Part shown: positions 59,529-64,000 of the stretch, piece after piece | How positions within the stretch are numbered: the stretch's first letter is position 1 | Layout of the letters: the number at the start of each line of letters is the position of its first letter | NCBI GenBank assembly: GCA_028865235.1 | Contig: CP114561.1 | Location: forward strand, 1,570,001 to 1,634,000 | Direction: 5' to 3' | Source of the DNA: Candidatus Manganitrophus sp. | GTDB lineage: Bacteria > Nitrospirota > Nitrospiria > SBBL01 > Manganitrophaceae | DNA length: 64,000 bases | The notes under the pieces: model-generated | Seen by the model: the letters and a program-made list of their open reading frames with translations, nothing else | Told to the model about the DNA's origin: nothing | Databases searched by the model: none | Program-made: the position numbers and the translations under genes

Positions 59529-60609
59529 GCGGGGCCGCTCCTTGCGGGGCCGCGGGCTGCCCCGGCAAAGGGAAGAGGGCTTTGTTCGTCGCAAATTTAT
59601 GCGCCTCTTCCACCGATACTTTTTTCGAAGCCACCAGCGCCTGGAGGGCCTGATCCATCAGCTGCATCCCTTCGGCTTTTCCGGTTTGAATGACCGAAGG
59701 AATCTGGAATGTCTTTGCTTCCCGGATCAGGTTGGAGGTGGCGGTATTCACCAACAGAATTTCCAGCGCCGCGCATCGCTTGCCGTCGACCGTCTTCAGA
59801 AGATTCTGCGCCACGACCCCTCTGAGCGATTCCGCCAGCATTGCCCGGATCTGCTCCTGCTGGTTGGTCGGAAAAACATTAATGATCCGGTCGACCGTCT
59901 TGGCGGCGCTGCTCGTATGCAGCGTCCCGAAGACGAGGTGGCCGGTCTCGGCCGCCGTAATCGCCAGCTCGATCGTTTCCAGGTCGCGCATCTCCCCCAC
60001 AAGGATAATGTCCGGGTCCTCCCGAAGGGCCGCTTTCAGCGCGGCGGCAAACGTTTTTGTATCCCGTCCGACCTCTCGCTGATTGATGAGGCACCCCTGA
60101 CTGGTATGGACGAACTCGATCGGATCTTCCACCGTCAAGATGTGCTCTTTTTTGGTCCGATTGATATAGTCGATGATCGCCGCAAGGGTGGTCGATTTCC
60201 CGCTCCCCGTCGCGCCGGTCACCAAGACCAGTCCCTTCTTAAAGTGGGCGAATTTTAAAACGGTGGCCGGAAGGCCGAGTTGCTCGACCGTTAGAATTTG
60301 GGTGGGAATCATCCGGAAGACGGCGCTGATCCCGAGTCGGCCGAGGAAAATATTGGCACGGAAGCGGGCCTGCAACTCCGGAACTTCGTAGGCGAAATCG
60401 ATATCGTGTGTCGCTTCAAACTTCTCTTTATGGACATCGCTCATGATTTCGTAGAGAAGCTTCTGGTTTCCCTCATGGGTCAGTTTCTCGGGTGTGACCG
60501 GAACCAAGTCTCCCGCCGCCCGCATCATCGGCGGGTTCTGCGGCGAGAGATGCAGATCAGACCCTTTTTTCTCTCTTAACGCCTTGAAGAGGACATCGAT
60601 TTGAGGCAT
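59521..60609 (-). CDS. pilT: Type IV pilus retraction ATPase
   Basis: 362 residues. Hexameric ATPase that powers pilus retraction. N-terminal PAS-like domain (KKGSDLHLSPQNPPMMR), Walker A TGATGSGKSTT near residue 131, Asp box EHILTVEDPIEFVH, Walker B DPDIILVGEMRDLETI near 198 and His box TGHLVFGTLHTSSAAKTVDR near 221. A Pro/Ala-rich C-terminal tail of about 20 residues is extra. GGAG before the ATG supports the start. No other pilus genes are nearby. Confidence 0.96.
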   Translation of the reverse strand: MPQIDVLFKALREKKGSDLHLSPQNPPMMRAAGDLVPVTPEKLTHEGNQKLLYEIMSDVHKEKFEATHDIDFAYEVPELQARFRANIFLGRLGISAVFRMIPTQILTVEQLGLPATVLKFAHFKKGLVLVTGATGSGKSTTLAAIIDYINRTKKEHILTVEDPIEFVHTSQGCLINQREVGRDTKTFAAALKAALREDPDIILVGEMRDLETIELAITAAETGHLVFGTLHTSSAAKTVDRIINVFPTNQQEQIRAMLAESLRGVVAQNLLKTVDGKRCAALEILLVNTATSNLIREAKTFQIPSVIQTGKAEGMQLMDQALQALVASKKVSVEEAHKFATNKALFPLPGQPAAPQGAAPRG

Positions 60610-60715
60610 GTGGACTCCGAATCATTGAGAAGTACGGAAGGAAGTGTACCATAGGATAAAAAATCTGTAAGTCGATGAGAACAATGGATGGATTTGGCCT
60701 AGGGAGGGAATCAAA

Positions 60716-60754
60716 GGCAAGTAGGGGCGGGTTTGAAACCCGCCCCTACTTGCC
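60716..60754. repeat. GTAGGGGCGGG palindrome, copy 2
   Basis: A perfect inverted repeat with 19-bp arms around a central G (60735). It contains the stop codon of the E2 gene (60746-60748). The same core is at 43726-43757. Confidence 0.92.
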
Positions 60755-61978
60755 TTCGATGAGCATCAAATCGGGATCTTCCAAATGTTGAATGACCGTG
60801 TTCATGAACCGGGCCGCCTCGGCACCGTAGATCACACGATGATCAAAGGTGAGGGAGAGCGGCAGGATCTTCCGGATCACCATCTCACCCGACCGGGCGA
60901 CCACTTTGTCTTCGATCTTGCCGAGGCCGAGGATGCCGACCTCGGGATAGTTGATGATCGGCGTGCCGTAAATGCCGCCGATCACCCCATAGTTGGTGAG
61001 GGTGAAGGTCCCCCCCTTCAAATCGGAAAGATCGATCATTCGGGAGAAGGCCTTCTCGGTGAGGGACGAGATCTCTTTCGAAAGATCGAGCACGCTTTTT
61101 TCATCGGCTCGTTTGATGACGAAGACCATCAGCCCTTCCGGCGTGTCGACCGCAATCCCGATGTTGTAATATTTTTTTAAAATGATCTCTTCTTTCTCTT
61201 CGTCCAAGGTCGCATTCAAGTAGGGATATTCTTTAAGGCCGGCGACCACCGCCTTGATGATGAAGGGAAGATAGGTCAGTTTAAAGCCGCGCTCCTCGGC
61301 CAGGTTTTTCTTCTTGGAGCGGACCTTTTCGAGGTCGGTCACATCGGCATCGTCGGTGAAGGTGACCGCGGCGACCTTCTGGGAGGACTCGCTCACCCGC
61401 CGCGCCGCGCTTCGCCGGACTCCCCGGAACGCCACCCGCTCAACCGGACCGAGCGGTCCCGTTTCAGCATTGGGTTGAATCGGCGCGGCTTCCTTTCGGG
61501 GCTGAGCGGCTTGTTCAACATCCTCCCGCGTGAGACGCCCGTTGGGGCCGGTTCCACGCACTTTCGAGAGATCGACCCCCAGCTCCTTCGCCCGCGCACG
61601 GACCGAGGGAATCGCCCGCACTTTAAACTCTTCTTCCTCTTGCCCCAGCCGCCCGACAACCGAGCCGGCATCTTTTCTGGTCTCTTCTTTTTTTATTTCA
61701 GCGGTCGGTTTTTTCTCCGTCGTCTTCGGCGCGGAAGCTTCCTCCGTCTCCACCGCCACCAGGACCGATCCGACTTGGATCACCTCTCCCGGCTTGCCGC
61801 GCAGTTCGATCACCTTCCCGGTATAAGGCGAGGGAAGGGTCACGACCGCTTTGTCGGTCTCCACCTCCACCAACGGCTGATCCTCTTTGACAGACTCGCC
61901 TTGAGAGACAAGCCATTTGACCAGTTCCCCCTCGGTAATCCCTTCGCCGACATCGGGGAATTTGAATTCTTTTCTCAT
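60746..61978 (-). CDS. pdhC: Pyruvate dehydrogenase complex E2 (dihydrolipoamide acyltransferase)
   Basis: 410 residues. Lipoyl domain with the modified Lys in VEVETDKAVVTLPSPY near residue 43, an acidic linker, a peripheral-subunit-binding domain (VRAIPSVRARAKELGVDLSK near 120), then the catalytic domain. The family's HxxxDG signature reads DHRVIYGAEAARF (about 385): the Asp is Tyr, from one GAC-to-TAC change. Whether that lowers activity is uncertain. It is the last gene of pdhA-pdhB-pdhC. Branched-chain or acetoin specificity is possible. Confidence 0.9.
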   Translation of the reverse strand: MRKEFKFPDVGEGITEGELVKWLVSQGESVKEDQPLVEVETDKAVVTLPSPYTGKVIELRGKPGEVIQVGSVLVAVETEEASAPKTTEKKPTAEIKKEETRKDAGSVVGRLGQEEEEFKVRAIPSVRARAKELGVDLSKVRGTGPNGRLTREDVEQAAQPRKEAAPIQPNAETGPLGPVERVAFRGVRRSAARRVSESSQKVAAVTFTDDADVTDLEKVRSKKKNLAEERGFKLTYLPFIIKAVVAGLKEYPYLNATLDEEKEEIILKKYYNIGIAVDTPEGLMVFVIKRADEKSVLDLSKEISSLTEKAFSRMIDLSDLKGGTFTLTNYGVIGGIYGTPIINYPEVGILGLGKIEDKVVARSGEMVIRKILPLSLTFDHRVIYGAEAARFMNTVIQHLEDPDLMLIEGK

Positions 61979-62020
61979 CGGTTCATCCCTGAGTTGTTTT
62001 TTCAGAAAATGCGAGTAGCG

Positions 62021-62997
62021 TTAGAATCCGACGACCTGTTCAGCCGCTTCAACGATCTGATCGACATCGGGAAGATAATACTTCTCATTCTTAGGAAGGG
62101 GGATCGGCGTGTCGAATCCGGTCACACGCGCCACGGGGGCTTCGAGTGAGAGAAGCGCCTCCTCGCAGAGACGGGCGGCGATCTCCGCGCCGAGCCCGCA
62201 GGTTTTTGGGGCTTCGTGGACAATGACGGCGCGCCCGGTCTTCTCGACCGATCGGATGATCGTCGCCGAATCGAGCGGCGAAAGGGTCCGCAGATCGATC
62301 ACCTCCGCCTCCACCCCTTTCTCCGCCATCCTGTCGGCCGCCTTCAACGTCGGATGGAGCATCGCCCCCCAGGTGATGAGGGTCAGATCCTTCCCCTCCG
62401 TCAACAGCCGTGCCTCGCCGAGCGGGATCGCATTGTCTCCTTCGGGGACCTCTTCCTTGATGGCCCGGTAGATCTTGGCCGGCTCCAGGAAAATCACCGG
62501 ATCGGGGTCGCGGATCGCGGAGAGCATCAGCCCCTTCGCCTCCGCGGGGGTGGAAGGGACAACGACTTTTAGGCCGGGGGTATGGACGAAGAAAGCCTCG
62601 GTGCTCTCCGAGTGATGCTCCGGCGCATGAATGCCGCCGCCGTAGGGGGTCCGGACGACGATCGGGCAGGTGTAACGGCCGCGGGTCCGGGTCCGAAGAC
62701 GCGCCGCGTGAGAGATCAGTTGCTCCATCGCCGCATAAAGAAAGCCCATGAACTGGATCTCGACCACAGGGGTAAGGCCATACGCCGCCATTCCGATGGC
62801 GATGCCGACGATTCCCGATTCGGAAAGGGGGTGTCGACGACCCGCCGCTCGCCGAACTGGTCGATCAACCCTTCGGTCACCCGGAAGACCCCGCCATCCT
62901 TCCCGATGTCCTCCCCCATCAAGATGAGATCGGGATTCCGCTCCATCTCATGACGAAGGGCCTGATTGATCGCTTGAACGACATTCAGCTTGCTCAA
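62021..62997 (-). CDS. pdhB: Pyruvate dehydrogenase E1 component, beta subunit (one apparent frameshift)
   Basis: About 325 residues. Transketolase-like fold with ILMGEDIGKDGGVFRVT near residue 26, VRTPYGGGIHAPEHHSE near 123 and AKTCGLGAEIAA-type C-terminal segment. One base is missing from the G5 run at 62827-62831; the repaired junction reads VVDTPLSESGIVGIAIGMAA. The start is TTG, overlapping the pdhA stop by one codon and preceded by AAGGAG five bases upstream. Together with pdhA it forms the thiamine-diphosphate E1. Confidence 0.92.
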
Positions 62998-64000
62998 TTC
63001 TGCTCCTTTTTCTTCTCCAGGCGCTTGCGAAGTATCTCCTTCTGACGGATCAGGTCAGGGGTCGGCTTCGCATAGAGAAGATCGAACATCGTCTGCGGAT
63101 CCTGCGGGGGAACCGCTTCGAATTCATGCACCGCGGCGGCGACCCGCTCCTGCACCTGTTGGCGCAGCGCCTGCTCGTCGGCGTCGGACCAGCCATACTC
63201 CCGCTGAAGAAATGTGCGAAGCCGAACGAGCGGATCCTTTTTCTCCAGGTGGCGACCTCTTCCACCTTTCGGTAGCGGGAGGCGTCATCGGCGGTGGTGT
63301 GATCGCTCAAGCGATAGGTATAACATTCGATCAACGTCGGACCCTCCCCGCGCCGCGCCTTCTCCAGGGCGTTTTTCACGGCGGTGTAGACGGCGAAGAC
63401 ATCATTGCCGTCGACCTGAATTCCCTCAAACCCATAGGCGATCGCCTTCTGCGCCAAGGTCGCCGCAGCGGTCTGGCGGGAGAGCGGAACCGAAATGGCC
63501 CAGTGATTGTTCTGGCAGATGAAAACGATCGGAAGGTGAAAGACGCCGGCAAAGTTGAGCCCTTCGTGGAAATCTCCTTTGGAAGTCGCTCCGTCTCCGA
63601 AAAAGGCCGCGACCGCCACCGGATCTCCCTTGAATTGCGCCGCCCAGGCGGCGCCGACCGCGTGCGGAATATGGGTGCCCACCGGAATGGCGATCGGGAA
63701 ATCGTGCTGATCTTCGGGGATAGCGCTTCCGCGCTCATCGCCCGACCAGTACTGATAGATCATCCTCATCGGGAGGCCCCGGAGGATGGAGACACCCGGC
63801 TCTCGAAAAGCGGGAAAGATCCAATCGGAAGGACGAAGCGCCGCGGCGCTCCCGACCTGCGCCGCCTCCTGTCCTTGGACCGAGGCATACGTGCCGAGTC
63901 GTCCCTCGCGCTGAAGGTTCAGCGCCTTCTCGTCGAAGGTCCGGATCAGCACCATCGATTCATAAAAACCTTTGATCTCCTTTTCGTCCAGACCGGGCCA
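62994..64000 (-). CDS. pdhA: Pyruvate dehydrogenase E1 component, alpha subunit (partial; one apparent frameshift)
   Basis: The N terminus lies beyond the window edge at 64000. The visible part begins PGLDEKEIKGFYESMVLIR and includes GDGATSKGDFHEGLNFAGVF (the ThDP/Mg motif), ICQNNHWAISVPLSRQT, and the phosphorylation-loop-like YRLSDHTTADDASRYR. One base appears missing at 63245-63246; the repaired end reads LEKKKEQN with TGA at 62994-62996. Oxidative decarboxylation of pyruvate (or a branched 2-oxoacid) with pdhB and pdhC. Confidence 0.92.

Overview
The window looks like a chromosomal segment (GC roughly 58 percent) from a Gram-negative bacterium with an outer membrane, c-type cytochromes and a cobalamin economy. 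Gene content (Cyc2-like cytochrome-porins, a PduO-type adenosyltransferase with cobU/T/S, aerobic-type hemE/hemG/hemH, pyruvate dehydrogenase E1/E2, archaemetzincin, ComA-family protein) would fit a Nitrospirota-like metal-active chemolithotroph. That taxonomic guess is inference; no marker gene fixes it. About 27 genes carry apparent single-base indels, mostly one base missing from a homopolymer run. Repairing each restores the expected family protein, so I read most as consensus errors and annotate those genes as CDS with the break noted.

Layout. 1-4.5 kb: a minus-strand run (ComA-like, pirin, archaemetzincin, unknown membrane protein) and a divergent endonuclease III. 4.6-9.7 kb: TonB-dependent receptor, YfiR-like protein and a sensor kinase, a probable sensing module. 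10-15.1 kb: DUF6982-like protein, tRNA-Met, trpS, cbiX overlapping a TrpD2-like gene, a hydrolase and a response regulator.

15.2-37 kb: a long plus-strand island of envelope and metal genes. It holds a zinc/manganese-type ABC transporter with its own porin-like protein, a MerC-like protein, four very small Cys/His-rich membrane proteins, ApbE, a TlpA-like thioredoxin, a DUF4266 lipoprotein, two paralogous lipoprotein beta-propellers, a membrane spermidine-synthase-like protein, a DUF3570 barrel, CcdA, a Cyc2-like cytochrome-porin, a HemP-like peptide, the MbnP/MbnH 'metallo-mystery pair' and a PepSY membrane protein. Together these suggest capture of a redox metal at the cell surface plus maturation of heme and copper proteins. 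This is the most novel part of the window.

37-48 kb: an unusual HTH protein, a TPR protein, hemG, a nucleobase-type permease, hemH-hemE, a chemoreceptor, a cupredoxin and a second Cyc2-like protein; the last two have near-consensus promoters. 48.5-59 kb: a cobalamin acquisition and salvage region, all on the minus strand. Two tandem cobalamin riboswitches separated by a terminator precede btuB, an S-component-like membrane protein, cobU, cobT, cobS, the adenosyltransferase, a Dph6-like ligase, btuF, btuC, btuD and tonB, mostly with ATGA overlaps. 59-64 kb: pilT with a small partner, then pyruvate dehydrogenase E2, E1 beta and E1 alpha (the last cut by the window edge). Several families of palindromic intergenic repeats are scattered through the window.
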